30,930 nt of DNA from a virus: the IMG/VR virus record IMGVR_UViG_3300030331_001697, positions 1-30,930 of that record, one strand, 5' to 3'. The translations under genes and the position numbers were made by a program. How positions within the stretch are numbered: position 1 is the first letter of the stretch; each line of letters opens with the position of its first letter. Below the pieces are notes generated by a model, which ran no database searches, was not told the origin of the DNA, and saw only the letters and a list, made by a program, of their open reading frames with translations. Positions 20,989-29,554 of this stretch are shown piece after piece.

Positions 20989-23372
20989 TACAAGATGAAG
21001 AAGATATTGTTCTTGATGAACAAAATGAAGAACCAATTAATGTAGAAGTTATTCAACCTGCAGATGACTTAGAAGCAGAAGAAGAAATTATTCAAGAAGA
21101 AGCTGACGATTTTTTTTCTAACGTAGCTGAAACTTTAGACGATACTATATTATCTAGACTTGCTAGTGAATTAGTAACTGATTTTAAAAAAGATAAAGAG
21201 TCTAGAGGTGATTGGGAGAAAGCGTACACAAGTGGATTAGATTTATTAGGTTTTAAATACAATGATGAGTCTCAACCTTTTCAAGGAGCCAGTTCTGTTA
21301 CGCATCCTTTATTAGCAGAATCGGTTACTCAATTTCAAGCACAAGCTTACAAAGAGTTGTTACCTGCCTCTGGTCCTGTAAATACGCAAGTGGTAGGAGA
21401 GAATACAACAGAAAAAAGTGAACAAGCAAAAAGAGTAAAAGATTTTATGAATTATATGATCACAGAAGTTATGGAGGAATACACCCCAGACTTTGATCAG
21501 CTTTTATTTTATTTACCTTTAGCAGGCTCTGCTTTTAAAAAAATTTATTATGATGAGGTAATGCAAAGAGCAATATCTAAATTTGTGCCTGCAGAAGATT
21601 TAGTGGTTCCTTACTACGCTACAGATTTAAAAGAATGTGAAAGAATAACACACGTAGTTAAGATGAATGAAAATGATATCTTAAAAAAACAACAAGCTGG
21701 ATTTTATAGAGATGTAGATATTCTACCCAGTAGAATGGAAGGCGATGACATACAGGAAAAGTACAATGAGATGGAGGGAGTGCAAGAAAGAGGAGACCAA
21801 GATTATCAATTCAATGTTTTAGAAATGCATGTTGATTTAGATATTGAACAATATGGTATGGAGCAGGAAGAAAAAAATATTAAAATACCTTACATTGTAA
21901 CTATAGATGAAGGCTCACAAGAGATACTATCTATTTACAGAAACTATAGACCCGATGATCCTTTGATGAGACGTAATGAATATTTTATACATTACAAGTT
22001 TTTACCTGGTTTAGGATTTTATGGGTTTGGATTAACACACATGATTGGTAGTTTATCTAGAACTGCAACTGCTGCACTAAGACAATTACTAGATGCAGGT
22101 ACTTTAAGTAACTTACCAGCTGGCTTCAAGACAAGAGGTTTGCGAATCAGAGATGATGATCAACCTTTTCAACCTGGAGAGTTCAGAGATGTGGATGCAC
22201 CAGGTGGAAATATTAGAGATCAGTTTATGATGTTACCATTTAAAGAGCCAAGTCAAGTGTTGATGCAACTTTTAGGGTTCGTTGTGCAAGCAGGACAAAA
22301 ATTTGCTGGTGTGATGGACATGCAAACGGGAGAAGACAAACAAAACAGAGCTGTGGGCACTACCCTAGCTCTGTTGGAGCGTGGTTCTAGAGTCATGAGT
22401 GCAATACACAAGCGTTGTTATTATGCTATGCGGCTGGAATTTAGACTTTTAGCCAATGTTTTTGGCACATACCTACCTCCATCCTACCCTTATTCTGTTG
22501 TTGGTGGTAATAGAATGATAAAAATGATGGATTTTAGTCCAGAAGTGGACATAATTCCTGTTGCAGACCCAAATATTTTTAGTTTATCGCAAAGAATTAC
22601 ACTTGCGAGCCAACAATTACAAGTTGCACAGTCAAATCCTCAAATGCACGACCTAAGAGAGGCTTATAAAAGAGTATATGAGGCTATGGGAACTAAAAAT
22701 ATTGATAAAATTTTAAAACCTGAAAAAAAACCGACACCAAGAGACCCTGGTGTTGAAAATGCAGGTGCATTACGCATGGAAGTACCTGTTGCTTTTTATT
22801 TTCAAAACCACGATGCACATATTGCAGCTCACGTAGCATTTATGAAGACTAGAATGGTGCAAGTTAACCCTATGGTTCATGCATTATTAACTGCTCATGT
22901 AATGGAACACATTAGTTATAAATCTAGAGCACAAGTTTTATTAGATGTAAAAGCAAATAGACCAGATCTAGTAGAACTTGAAGTGGCTAATCCTGATATG
23001 TATTTAGCAGAAACAGAAAGTATGATCTCGGAGCAAATAGCAGCACTTACACAATTGTATTTAGAGGGCGAACAACAAACTAAAGAGCCAGAACCATTAG
23101 TTATGTTAAAAAATAGAGAACTTGATTTACGAGCTATGGAATTGCAAAACAGAGCACAAACTAGTATGATGGATATGCAAAGAAAGTCAGAAGAGTTTGA
23201 TGAGAAGATAGACTTAGAAAAAATGAAGAGAGAAGATGCTGAAGCTGCATCTAATGAAAGAATTAGAGTAGCTGATGAAAAATTAGATTTAGCAGAAATG
23301 AAAATAAGAAACGATATGGAGCGTAAAAATGAAGGGCAAAAGACAAGGGCCACCACCAAAAAAGGGACCTAG
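20985..23372 (+). CDS. Portal protein
   Basis: 795 aa, within the usual range for P22-like portals of podoviruses. After an acidic N-terminus comes 'GDWEKAYTSGLDLLGFKY...PFQGASSVTHPLLAESVTQFQAQAYKELLP', then 'LPLAGSAFKKIYYD' and 'HYKFLPGLGFYGFGLTHMIGSLSRTATAALRQLLDAGTLSNLP', a pattern I know from portal proteins of marine podoviruses. The C-terminus is a long charged coiled coil (about 700-780), fitting a barrel or core-contact region. It forms the dodecameric ring for TerL docking and DNA passage, and lies directly downstream of the terminase region as expected. Confidence 0.88.
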   Translation: MIQDEEDIVLDEQNEEPINVEVIQPADDLEAEEEIIQEEADDFFSNVAETLDDTILSRLASELVTDFKKDKESRGDWEKAYTSGLDLLGFKYNDESQPFQGASSVTHPLLAESVTQFQAQAYKELLPASGPVNTQVVGENTTEKSEQAKRVKDFMNYMITEVMEEYTPDFDQLLFYLPLAGSAFKKIYYDEVMQRAISKFVPAEDLVVPYYATDLKECERITHVVKMNENDILKKQQAGFYRDVDILPSRMEGDDIQEKYNEMEGVQERGDQDYQFNVLEMHVDLDIEQYGMEQEEKNIKIPYIVTIDEGSQEILSIYRNYRPDDPLMRRNEYFIHYKFLPGLGFYGFGLTHMIGSLSRTATAALRQLLDAGTLSNLPAGFKTRGLRIRDDDQPFQPGEFRDVDAPGGNIRDQFMMLPFKEPSQVLMQLLGFVVQAGQKFAGVMDMQTGEDKQNRAVGTTLALLERGSRVMSAIHKRCYYAMRLEFRLLANVFGTYLPPSYPYSVVGGNRMIKMMDFSPEVDIIPVADPNIFSLSQRITLASQQLQVAQSNPQMHDLREAYKRVYEAMGTKNIDKILKPEKKPTPRDPGVENAGALRMEVPVAFYFQNHDAHIAAHVAFMKTRMVQVNPMVHALLTAHVMEHISYKSRAQVLLDVKANRPDLVELEVANPDMYLAETESMISEQIAALTQLYLEGEQQTKEPEPLVMLKNRELDLRAMELQNRAQTSMMDMQRKSEEFDEKIDLEKMKREDAEAASNERIRVADEKLDLAEMKIRNDMERKNEGQKTRATTKKGT

Positions 23373-23517
23373 TCCTTTAGGATTAAAAATAGGAATTATG
23401 ATTGCAATTAGCAAACCTGTTCCAGGTTGTCCTCATAGAGAAGGTGGTGTAAAAAGCGACATTAAAGGTATAAGTGATGTTCAAGTTAAAGGTAAAAAAT
23501 TTATAGGAGTTAAATAA
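23329..23517 (+). CDS. Small conserved late protein (62 aa)
   Basis: 62 aa, starting 44 bases inside the portal gene in another frame. 'GCPHREGGVKSDIKGISDVQVKGKKFIGVK' at the end is a compact motif I have met in small genes after the portal in marine phages. Function unknown; the length and the Cys/His might suit a small minor head protein. One-base overlap with the holin gene. Confidence 0.55.
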   Translation: MKGKRQGPPPKKGPSPLGLKIGIMIAISKPVPGCPHREGGVKSDIKGISDVQVKGKKFIGVK

Positions 23518-23906
23518 TGGCACTTACTGCATTGATAGGACCAGCAACTAAATTAATTGGAAAGTTTGTAAGAGATAAAGATAAAGCAGCACAACTGAGT
23601 CACGAAATATCTACTATGGCAGAAAAACATGCACAAGAGTTAGCTCTAGCCCAAATAAAACTTAACACCGAAGAAGCAAAAGGTAATTGGTTTCAATCAT
23701 CGTGGCGACCTCTCGTAGGCTGGGTATGTAGTATTTCCTTAATGGTTAATTATATGATCTCGCCAATTTGTGCAGGGTTTGGAATCAATATTCCTCAAGC
23801 TGACATGTCGGTCATGATGCCTCTTTTGCTCGGCCTTTTAGGACTCGGAGGCCTCAGATCGTTTGACAAGTTGAAAAAAACTGATACAAAGATACTAAAA
23901 AAATAA
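23517..23906 (+). CDS. Holin, three-transmembrane type (GTA/phage 3TM holin family)
   Basis: 129 aa. An N-terminal helical part (about 15-60, 'DKAAQLSHEISTMAEKHAQELALAQIKLNTEEAK') is followed by 'GNWFQSSWRPLVGWVCSISLMVNYMI', a second apolar stretch and 'MMPLLLGLLGLGGLRSFDKLKK'. The 'WRP--GW' and 'LLGLGGLR--dK' motifs are characteristic of the three-TM holin family found in phages and gene transfer agents of Alphaproteobacteria. It would permeabilise the inner membrane so that the M15 endolysin (28901) can reach peptidoglycan. Confidence 0.85.
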   Translation: MALTALIGPATKLIGKFVRDKDKAAQLSHEISTMAEKHAQELALAQIKLNTEEAKGNWFQSSWRPLVGWVCSISLMVNYMISPICAGFGINIPQADMSVMMPLLLGLLGLGGLRSFDKLKKTDTKILKK

Positions 23907-24112
23907 TGTACGATATTGATACTTTTACAATAATTAGACAATTAATTCACAAAAAAATTGAAAATCAAAAAGAATTTGTACTATCTAGTGTAGACAACAT
24001 GGAAGACCTTATGTATGCTAGAGGTAAATACAACGCTTATAAAGAGTTGCTACAGGATTTAAATGACCTGCTTAAAAAGGAGAACGATTTAGATGACATT
24101 GATAAAACCTAA
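23906..24112 (+). CDS. Small hypothetical protein (68 aa)
   Basis: 68 aa; helical, acidic C-terminus. 'LSSVDNMEDLMYARGKYNAYKELLQDLNDLLKK' is a pattern common in small phage proteins in head or lysis regions, with no known function. Its start overlaps the holin stop, and its end overlaps the GroES-like gene by 20 bases. Confidence 0.6.
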   Translation: MYDIDTFTIIRQLIHKKIENQKEFVLSSVDNMEDLMYARGKYNAYKELLQDLNDLLKKENDLDDIDKT

Positions 24113-24527
24113 ACGCTACGCAGACAAACTAATTTTACCAAAATCAAAAAAAACCGATATACCTATGACGCAAAAACAGCGTGAAGAGTATCTTAAAATT
24201 TTACCAAATCCAACTGGCTATAGAATATTAGTAAAGCCTTATGTGCCAAAAGATAAAACGGATGGTGGTATATTCTTATCAGATAAAACACAAGAAACTA
24301 TGGAAGTAAGCACTGTTGTGGGCTTAGTTATTAAAATGGGAAATTTGTGTTATGAAGATAAAACAAAATTTCCAAATGGACCTTGGTGTAAAAAAGGTCA
24401 ATTTGTAATATATGGAAGATACGCTGGCGCAAGATTTAAAACTAAATATGGAGAGCATCGAATTTTAAATGATGATGAAATCATAGGAACTATTGAGAAA
24501 CCCGAGGACATACTCGCATTATTTTAG
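24093..24527 (+). CDS. GroES-like (Cpn10) co-chaperonin
   Basis: 144 aa. After a 38-residue extension, 'PTGYRILVKPYVPKDKTDGGIFLSDKTQE' matches the GroES start and mobile loop; the GGIFL at 58-62 corresponds to the GGIVL that docks GroES on GroEL. The beta-barrel continues with 'STVVGLVIKMG', 'WCKKGQFVIYGRYAGARFK' and 'HRILNDDEIIGTI'. AAGGAG precedes the ATG. Phage co-chaperonins such as T4 gp31 let host GroEL fold a capsid protein; the position just before scaffold and capsid genes fits that role. Host cpn10 capture is the likely origin. Confidence 0.85.
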   Translation: MTLIKPKRYADKLILPKSKKTDIPMTQKQREEYLKILPNPTGYRILVKPYVPKDKTDGGIFLSDKTQETMEVSTVVGLVIKMGNLCYEDKTKFPNGPWCKKGQFVIYGRYAGARFKTKYGEHRILNDDEIIGTIEKPEDILALF

Positions 24528-24535
24528 GAGGTAAT

Positions 24536-25450
24536 ATGGCAGAACAACAACAAGTAGAATTAGATACAGACGGCATAGAAGAAAAAGAAATACAAGTAGA
24601 TTCAAAGAAAATTGAAGAAACGCAAGATGATTTAGGCACTATAGATTTAGGGTATTCTGACCCAATACAAAAAGATGTTAAAGCTGAAGTAAAGAAAGAT
24701 GAAGAGCAAGAATCACAAGAAGACAATTTGCAAGATCACTCCGATTCTGTTCAAAAAAGAATTAATCAACTCACTAGAAAAATGAGAGAGGCAGAAAGAA
24801 GAGAAAAAGCAGCTTTAGATTATGCAAAAGGTCTGCAAGCAAAATATCAAAAGGTAGAATCAGATTATAAAAAAGCAGACAAGTCATTTATAACTGAGTA
24901 TGAAAACAGAGTAAACTCACAAACAGAGCAGGTTCAAAATAAATTAAAGTCAGCAATGCAAGAACAAAATCATGAAGAAATGATGAAAGCTCAAACGGAG
25001 TTAACACAATTAGCTGTAGAAAAAGAAAAAGCAAAATTAAAAAAAGAACAATATGAAGCTCAAGAAAAAACAGAGCAAGAAACTGTAAAAGAGACACAAC
25101 CACAACCAACACAACCAAACCCAAGTCCGAGAGCACAAGAGTGGGCAAATGATAATAAATGGTTTGGTCAGGACAAGGTTATGACAAATGCTGCGTTTAC
25201 TATTCATACAGATTTATTAGAAAAGGGGTTTGACCCAGAGTCTGATGATTACTATACTGAAATAGACAAGCAGTTGCGGGATAATTTTCCCAATAGGTTT
25301 GCTACAGAAAAACCGATCCAAACTGTTGCCTCAGCGGGGCGTAAACAGCAAGGTCGCAGAATTGTGAAACTCACTCGTTCACAGGTAGCAATTGCTAAAA
25401 GACTAGGAGTGCCATTAGAAGAATACGCTAAATTCGTGAAGGAGAAATAG
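24536..25450 (+). CDS. Scaffolding protein
   Basis: 304 aa, with AGGAGG before the ATG. Acidic, Gln/Glu-rich N-terminus, long coiled coil (about 70-180, 'RINQLTRKMREAERREKAALDYAKGLQAKYQ'), a Pro/Gln linker ('TQPQPTQPNPSPRAQ'), then 'EWANDNKWFGQDKVMTNAAFTIHTDLLEKGFDPESDDYYTEIDKQL' and a basic end. This order is typical of podovirus scaffolding proteins, in which the basic C-terminus binds the coat protein. Location before the capsid genes agrees. Confidence 0.8.
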   Translation: MAEQQQVELDTDGIEEKEIQVDSKKIEETQDDLGTIDLGYSDPIQKDVKAEVKKDEEQESQEDNLQDHSDSVQKRINQLTRKMREAERREKAALDYAKGLQAKYQKVESDYKKADKSFITEYENRVNSQTEQVQNKLKSAMQEQNHEEMMKAQTELTQLAVEKEKAKLKKEQYEAQEKTEQETVKETQPQPTQPNPSPRAQEWANDNKWFGQDKVMTNAAFTIHTDLLEKGFDPESDDYYTEIDKQLRDNFPNRFATEKPIQTVASAGRKQQGRRIVKLTRSQVAIAKRLGVPLEEYAKFVKEK

Positions 25451-25451
25451 T

Positions 25452-25919
25452 ATGAAAGAAAAAATAGATAGGACCTCACGCGAGTCCCAGGAAAGAAAAG
25501 AAAGAACAAAGTCTTGGACTCCACCATCAAGTCTAGATGCACCCCCTGCACCGAAAGGGTTCAAGCATCGTTGGATAAGAACCGAAACCATCGGTTTTAT
25601 GGATACCGGTAATGTATCTAAAAAACTTAGAGAAGGTTGGGAGTTTGTAAGAGCTGAAGAAGTAAAAAATCAGATTGGAGAACATGATTATCCAGTTGTG
25701 CAAAGTGGACAATATCAGGGGTTAATTGGGGTTGGTGGCCTTGTGTTGGCAAGGATACCTGAAGAAGTAGTCGAGCAACGCAGAAAGTATTTTCAAAATG
25801 TTACTGCCGATCAAGTAAAATCCGTTGATAACGATATTCTAAGGGAGCAACGTCCTGAGATGCCTGTCAATATTGACAGACAATCTAGGGTAAGTTTTGG
25901 TGGCTCTCGAAAGAAATGA
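25452..25919 (+). CDS. Conserved head-region protein (155 aa)
   Basis: 155 aa. 'KGFKHRWIRTE....TGNVSKKLREGWEFVRAEEV', then 'GLIGVGGLVLARIPEEVVEQRRKYF', then 'DREQ'-like polar tail. The pattern recurs between scaffold and capsid genes of marine phages, without a proven function. Likely a head-assembly or minor structural protein. Starts a base after the scaffold stop. Confidence 0.6.
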   Translation: MKEKIDRTSRESQERKERTKSWTPPSSLDAPPAPKGFKHRWIRTETIGFMDTGNVSKKLREGWEFVRAEEVKNQIGEHDYPVVQSGQYQGLIGVGGLVLARIPEEVVEQRRKYFQNVTADQVKSVDNDILREQRPEMPVNIDRQSRVSFGGSRKK

Positions 25920-25956
25920 GAGTTTTTTTGTTAATTATTTTATAAGGAAATAAAAT

Positions 25957-26601
25957 ATGGCTAATACTAACGTATCGTTTGGCTTGAGACCTTTATCAAG
26001 ATTAGGTTCAAGTTATAACTCTACTGGTACTACTGAATACAGAATAGCCGCAGGGAACACCAATAGAATTTACCAAGGGATGCCTGTAATACCTCTAGCT
26101 ACTGGGTTTATTGATGACCTTCAAGCAGCAGCGGGTGGAACAGTTTCTATTTTAGGTGTTTTCTATGGTTGCGAATATGTTTCTAGTACCACAGGAGAAA
26201 GAATTTTCTCTAACAACTGGCCTGGATCTGGAGCAGATACTAATCATCCAGTGAAGGCTTTCATTTATGACGATCCAATGCAATTATTTGTAATAGCAAC
26301 CTCTAATGTTGTTGCTGGAGCAAACGAAGAATCTGAAATTAGAGCTGCTGTTTTTGCTAATATCGCTTTAGCAAATGGTAACAGTGGTAATAATACTACA
26401 GGTATTTCTACTGCAACAGCAGATTTAGATACTATTGCAGCTACTGCTGGACTTGCTTTACGTATTGTAGGAATTCAAGAAGATGCTGAAAATTCTGACT
26501 TTACAGCAGCAGGTATTCCGTTGATCGTACGTATTAATAATCACTTTAATGCACCGAACGGCTCTATAGCCCAAGGTACAGTTTCAACAACAGGAGTATA
26601 A
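25957..26601 (+). CDS. Head decoration-like structural protein (214 aa)
   Basis: 214 aa; Gly/Ser/Thr/Ala/Asn-rich and beta-strand-like, low in charge ('MANTNVSFGLRPLSRLGSSYNSTGTTEYRIAAGNTNRIYQGMPV'). This composition and start are usual for capsid decoration or cement proteins encoded just upstream of the major capsid protein. AAGGAA precedes the ATG; no special motif is visible. Seen: composition and position; inferred: surface role. Confidence 0.65.
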   Translation: MANTNVSFGLRPLSRLGSSYNSTGTTEYRIAAGNTNRIYQGMPVIPLATGFIDDLQAAAGGTVSILGVFYGCEYVSSTTGERIFSNNWPGSGADTNHPVKAFIYDDPMQLFVIATSNVVAGANEESEIRAAVFANIALANGNSGNNTTGISTATADLDTIAATAGLALRIVGIQEDAENSDFTAAGIPLIVRINNHFNAPNGSIAQGTVSTTGV

Positions 26602-26604
26602 AGC

Positions 26605-27519
26605 ATGGCTATATCTAGAACACAATTAGTAAAAGAGTTAGAACCAGGCTTGAACGCACTCTTCGGTTTGGAATATAACAGGTATGAAAACGAACATACA
26701 CAGATTTATAATAACATTGAACAATCAGACAGAGCTTTTGAAGAAGAAGTAATGTTAAGTGGCTTTGGTTCAGCTCCAGTTAAAGCTGAGGGATCTGCTG
26801 TGCAATTTGATGATGCAAATGAATCTTTTACAGCAAGGTACACACATGAGACTATTGCTATGGCTTTTGCTATTACAGAAGAAGCTATTGAAGATAATTT
26901 GTATGACAGATTAGCGGCAAGATATACCAGAGCTTTAGCTAGAAGTATGTCTAATACAAAGCAAGTTAAAGCTGCAAATGTTCTTAATAATGCATTTAAT
27001 CCATCTTTCACTGGTGGTGATGGCGTTGAACTTTGTTCTGCTGTACATCCATTATTGAGTGGTGGTACTTTTGCAAATGAGTTAAGCACAGCTGCTGATT
27101 TATCTGAAACTTCATTAGAGCAATCATTAATTGATATTTCTGCATTTGTTGATGAAAGAGGTTTAAAAATATCTTTACAAGGTGTAAAGTTGATAATTCC
27201 AAAAGAATTACAATTTACCGCTGAGAGAATTTTAAAGTCTCCACAAAGAGTAGGTACTGCTGATAATGATATTAATGCTATGGCTAATATGGGTATGATA
27301 CCACAAGGCTATGTTATTAATCATTTCTTAACAGATACTGATGCTTTTTTCATTACAACAGACGCTCCTAACGGCATGAAAATGTTTGTAAGAAGCCCAA
27401 TCAAAACAGCCATTGAAGGTGATTTTGATACTGGTAATGTAAGATTTAAAGCAAGAGAGAGATATTCATTTGGATTCTCTGATCCTAGAGGTATTTTTGG
27501 CTCACCTGGTGCTGCTTAA
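26605..27519 (+). CDS. Major capsid protein
   Basis: 304 aa with features of HK97-fold coat proteins of the podovirus/Mu-like type: a helical N-terminus ('TQLVKELEPGLNALFGLEYNRYENEHTQIY'), E-loop-like 'SGFGSAPVKAEGSAVQFDD', spine helix 'DNLYDRLAARYTRALARSMSNTKQVKAANVLN' and C-terminal beta 'GNVRFKARERYSFGFSDPRGIFGSPG'. Most highly expressed late gene by position: it is the last gene before a strong terminator. No long N-terminal delta domain is visible, consistent with a separate scaffold. Confidence 0.9.
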   Translation: MAISRTQLVKELEPGLNALFGLEYNRYENEHTQIYNNIEQSDRAFEEEVMLSGFGSAPVKAEGSAVQFDDANESFTARYTHETIAMAFAITEEAIEDNLYDRLAARYTRALARSMSNTKQVKAANVLNNAFNPSFTGGDGVELCSAVHPLLSGGTFANELSTAADLSETSLEQSLIDISAFVDERGLKISLQGVKLIIPKELQFTAERILKSPQRVGTADNDINAMANMGMIPQGYVINHFLTDTDAFFITTDAPNGMKMFVRSPIKTAIEGDFDTGNVRFKARERYSFGFSDPRGIFGSPGAA

Positions 27520-27544
27520 AAATTTTTCTATACGTCTCAAAAGA

Positions 27545-27569
27545 GGGGCTTACATAAGCCCCTTTTTTT
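27545..27569 (+). terminator. Intrinsic terminator after the major capsid gene
   Basis: GGGGCTT (27545-27551) / AAGCCCC (27556-27562), loop ACAT, then seven T. Closes the head operon. Confidence 0.9.
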
Positions 27570-27613
27570 ATGTATACTATAATTACCAAGATTAATAATA
27601 GGTATAGACTGGC

Positions 27614-27642
27614 TTGGCAGATAACCTAGAAAACTATATCTA
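27614..27642 (+). promoter_or_regulatory. Candidate promoter for the 27659 gene
   Basis: TTGGCA (27614-27619), 17 bases, TATCTA (27637-27642), between the capsid terminator and the next ATG. The space left for a 5' leader with the Shine-Dalgarno sequence (AGGAG at 27648-27652) is short. Confidence 0.4.
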
Positions 27643-27658
27643 CAACTAGGAGAAAATT

Positions 27659-28279
27659 ATGGGAACAACAACTTTTTCAGGACCAGTCAGATCCGAAAAT
27701 GGATTTCAAACTGTGTCAAAAAATGTAACCACTGGTGCAATAACAGTAACTAGTGGAGACAAAATGGCAGTAGAAGCCACCGGTGGTGCGGGTATTGAAG
27801 GTACTGCCGCAGTTTATGTAACACAAGTAAATAGACTTAAAAGTGATGTAACTACAAATGTTAATATTGTTAAAACAACCATTATGATTGATTTAACTGG
27901 TCTTAAAGATGGTGGGACTGCTGGTGACATTATAGGTAAAGACGGGGCTGGTGTAGCTTTTATTGGTCAAGTAACAACTGCTAACCAAGGAACTGTTTTT
28001 GGAGTAACAATGACTTGTGTTGAAACACCTGCTGGTGGTAGTACAGACATTGATCTGTTTTCAGCAACTGAAGGTACTGGTGTCAATGACACAGCTATCG
28101 GTGATTTAACAGAAACTCAAATTATTAATGCTGGTGCAGCATCAGCTGGAACTGTAGTTGCTGGTGGCGACATAGCAGCAGATCAGTTTTTGTATTTAGT
28201 TAGTCAGGGCACAGGTGATGCAACTTACACAGCTGGTCGTTTCTTAATAGAAATTACTGGTTTTGATGCAGCTAGCTAA
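27659..28279 (+). CDS. Structural/decoration-type protein (206 aa)
   Basis: 206 aa, Thr/Gly/Ala/Val-rich, with a repeated beta-strand look and few aromatics ('MGTTTFSGPVRSENGFQTVSKNVTTGAITVTSGDKMAVEATGG'). 'FSGPVRSENGFQ' at the start recurs in head or tail structural proteins of marine phages. Its own Shine-Dalgarno sequence (AGGAG) and promoter follow the capsid terminator. Probably a capsid-surface or tail-associated protein. Confidence 0.65.
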   Translation: MGTTTFSGPVRSENGFQTVSKNVTTGAITVTSGDKMAVEATGGAGIEGTAAVYVTQVNRLKSDVTTNVNIVKTTIMIDLTGLKDGGTAGDIIGKDGAGVAFIGQVTTANQGTVFGVTMTCVETPAGGSTDIDLFSATEGTGVNDTAIGDLTETQIINAGAASAGTVVAGGDIAADQFLYLVSQGTGDATYTAGRFLIEITGFDAAS

Positions 28280-28291
28280 TAGGAGAATATT

Positions 28292-28600
28292 ATGAACTCA
28301 GATATAGGAGCAAAAACGCTAACCTCGACTGGTTCAATTCAGTCTGGTAGAACAAGATTGCTATCTGTATATTATGTAGGTCATGCTTCAGCTGGTAGTT
28401 TAACTTTTAAAGATGGTGGAGCTAGTGGCACACAGAAACTTGTTATTGCTACACCAGCTTCAAGTGCAGCTGATCAATATCAAGTTGATATACCTTTAGA
28501 TGGTTTACTTTTTAAAACCGATATGCATTTGACAATTAGTAATGTAACCTCTGTTACTGTTTTTGTAACACCGATTACTGCTGATACTGATAATGGATAG
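28292..28600 (+). CDS. Small structural-type protein (102 aa)
   Basis: 102 aa; beta-rich and Ser/Thr/Gly-rich ('KTLTSTGSIQSGRTRLLSVYYVGHASAGSLTFKDGGASGTQKLVI...DIPLDGLLF...MHLTISNVTSVTVFV'). This pattern is common for small phage virion proteins with a jelly-roll-like or Ig-like domain. AGGAGA precedes the ATG. Overlaps the next gene by 8 bases. Confidence 0.6.
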   Translation: MNSDIGAKTLTSTGSIQSGRTRLLSVYYVGHASAGSLTFKDGGASGTQKLVIATPASSAADQYQVDIPLDGLLFKTDMHLTISNVTSVTVFVTPITADTDNG

Positions 28601-28901
28601 TTATACAGAAGAACTTATAATGTTGAAAAGGGGAGGCATGCCTCCCCGAAATAAGAAAAACTTTAGACCTACTAAAGCTGGTGCGGGTATGACTAAAGCA
28701 GGTGTTGCTGCTTATCGTAGAAAAAACCCTGGGTCTAAATTACAGACTGCTGTAACCGGTAAAGTAAAACCTGGTAGTAAAGCTGCAAAAAGGCGTAAGT
28801 CATTTTGTGCAAGAAGTGCTGGTCAAATGAAAAAATTTCCTAAAGCAGCTAAAAATCCAAATTCAAGATTACGTCAAGCAAGACGTAGATGGAAGTGTTG
28901 A
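28593..28901 (+). CDS. Lys/Arg-rich phage protein of a DUF6321-like family
   Basis: 102 aa. After a variable start, 'KAGAGMTKAGVAAYRRKNPGSKLQTAV' and 'GSKAAKRRKSFCARSAGQMKKFP', 'NPNSRLRQARRRWKC' are conserved marks of a basic phage family (I believe DUF6321), with two invariant-looking Cys. Function unknown; the charge suggests packaged-DNA binding. The first ATG overlaps the previous gene; ATG 28620 is an alternative start. The codons for residues 13-19 lie in a perfect 18-bp palindrome (28630-28647). Confidence 0.75.
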   Translation: MDSYTEELIMLKRGGMPPRNKKNFRPTKAGAGMTKAGVAAYRRKNPGSKLQTAVTGKVKPGSKAAKRRKSFCARSAGQMKKFPKAAKNPNSRLRQARRRWKC

Positions 28902-29362
28902 TGAAATTATCTGATAATTTTAGCTTACATGAATTTACTAGATCGCAAACAGCTATAAGGCATAATATAGAAAATGTACCTAATGATAAACAAATTTTTA
29001 ATTTACGCAACTTGTGTGTAAATGTTTTACAGCCAGTAAGGGATTATTTTATGAAGCCTATGATTATTAGTTCTGGGTTCAGATGCGTAGAATTAAATAT
29101 AAAGATTGGCGGAAGTATCACTTCACAACATGTGCAGGGTCAAGCAGCAGACATTGAAGTGTTAGATGTTGGTAACTTAGAACTTAGTGATTGGATAAAT
29201 AAAAATGTAAAGTATGATCAATTAATATTAGAGTTTCACAAACCTGAAGAGGATCCTCATTCTGGATGGGTGCATGTATCTTATAATACTGATGAAAATA
29301 GACATGAATACAAAGAAGCATATAAAAATAAAGAAGGGAAAACAAGATATAGGTTACGATAA
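28901..29362 (+). CDS. Peptidase M15 endolysin
   Basis: 153 aa from the ATG in the TGATG overlap (the earlier in-frame ATG at 28889 is inside the upstream gene). The Zn-peptidase motif is complete: 'SSGFRC' (57-62), 'SQHVQGQAADIE' with H77 and D84, a likely catalytic E111 and H125 in 'GWVHVSY'. These match the M15_3 DD/LD-carboxypeptidase family used by phages as endolysin. It would cut peptidoglycan cross-links after holin release. No signal peptide, as expected with a holin. Confidence 0.9.
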   Translation: MKLSDNFSLHEFTRSQTAIRHNIENVPNDKQIFNLRNLCVNVLQPVRDYFMKPMIISSGFRCVELNIKIGGSITSQHVQGQAADIEVLDVGNLELSDWINKNVKYDQLILEFHKPEEDPHSGWVHVSYNTDENRHEYKEAYKNKEGKTRYRLR

Positions 29363-29508
29363 TGGCAATGAATAGAGGAAGTATGCGACAGCAAATAACT
29401 AAAGGACCTATGAAGAAAAAAGTAGGTTTATATAAAAAAGGTAAAAGAGTTAGAGTTGTACAAGGAAACAAAGGTAGACTTGCAAGAAATAATATTAGAG
29501 GACGCTAG
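29362..29508 (+). CDS. Small basic peptide (48 aa)
   Basis: ATG in a TAATG overlap with the endolysin stop. The 48-aa product (MAMNRGSMRQQITKGPMKKK...GKRVRVVQGNKGRLARNNIRGR) is extremely rich in Lys/Arg and has no acidic residue. It resembles small 'KKG..kkk' phage late peptides; the function could be DNA condensation in the head. No family recognised for certain. Confidence 0.6.
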   Translation: MAMNRGSMRQQITKGPMKKKVGLYKKGKRVRVVQGNKGRLARNNIRGR

Positions 29509-29554
29509 TAGACAGAACGGTAGCAAAAGTTTAAAATATAAAAAAGGAGATGAC

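Noticed and set aside
22916-23359. 147-aa minus-strand frame opposite the portal gene
   Set aside because: Shadow of the portal coiled-coil codons: Ser/Phe/Leu-rich, no ribosome site, opposite to all late transcription.
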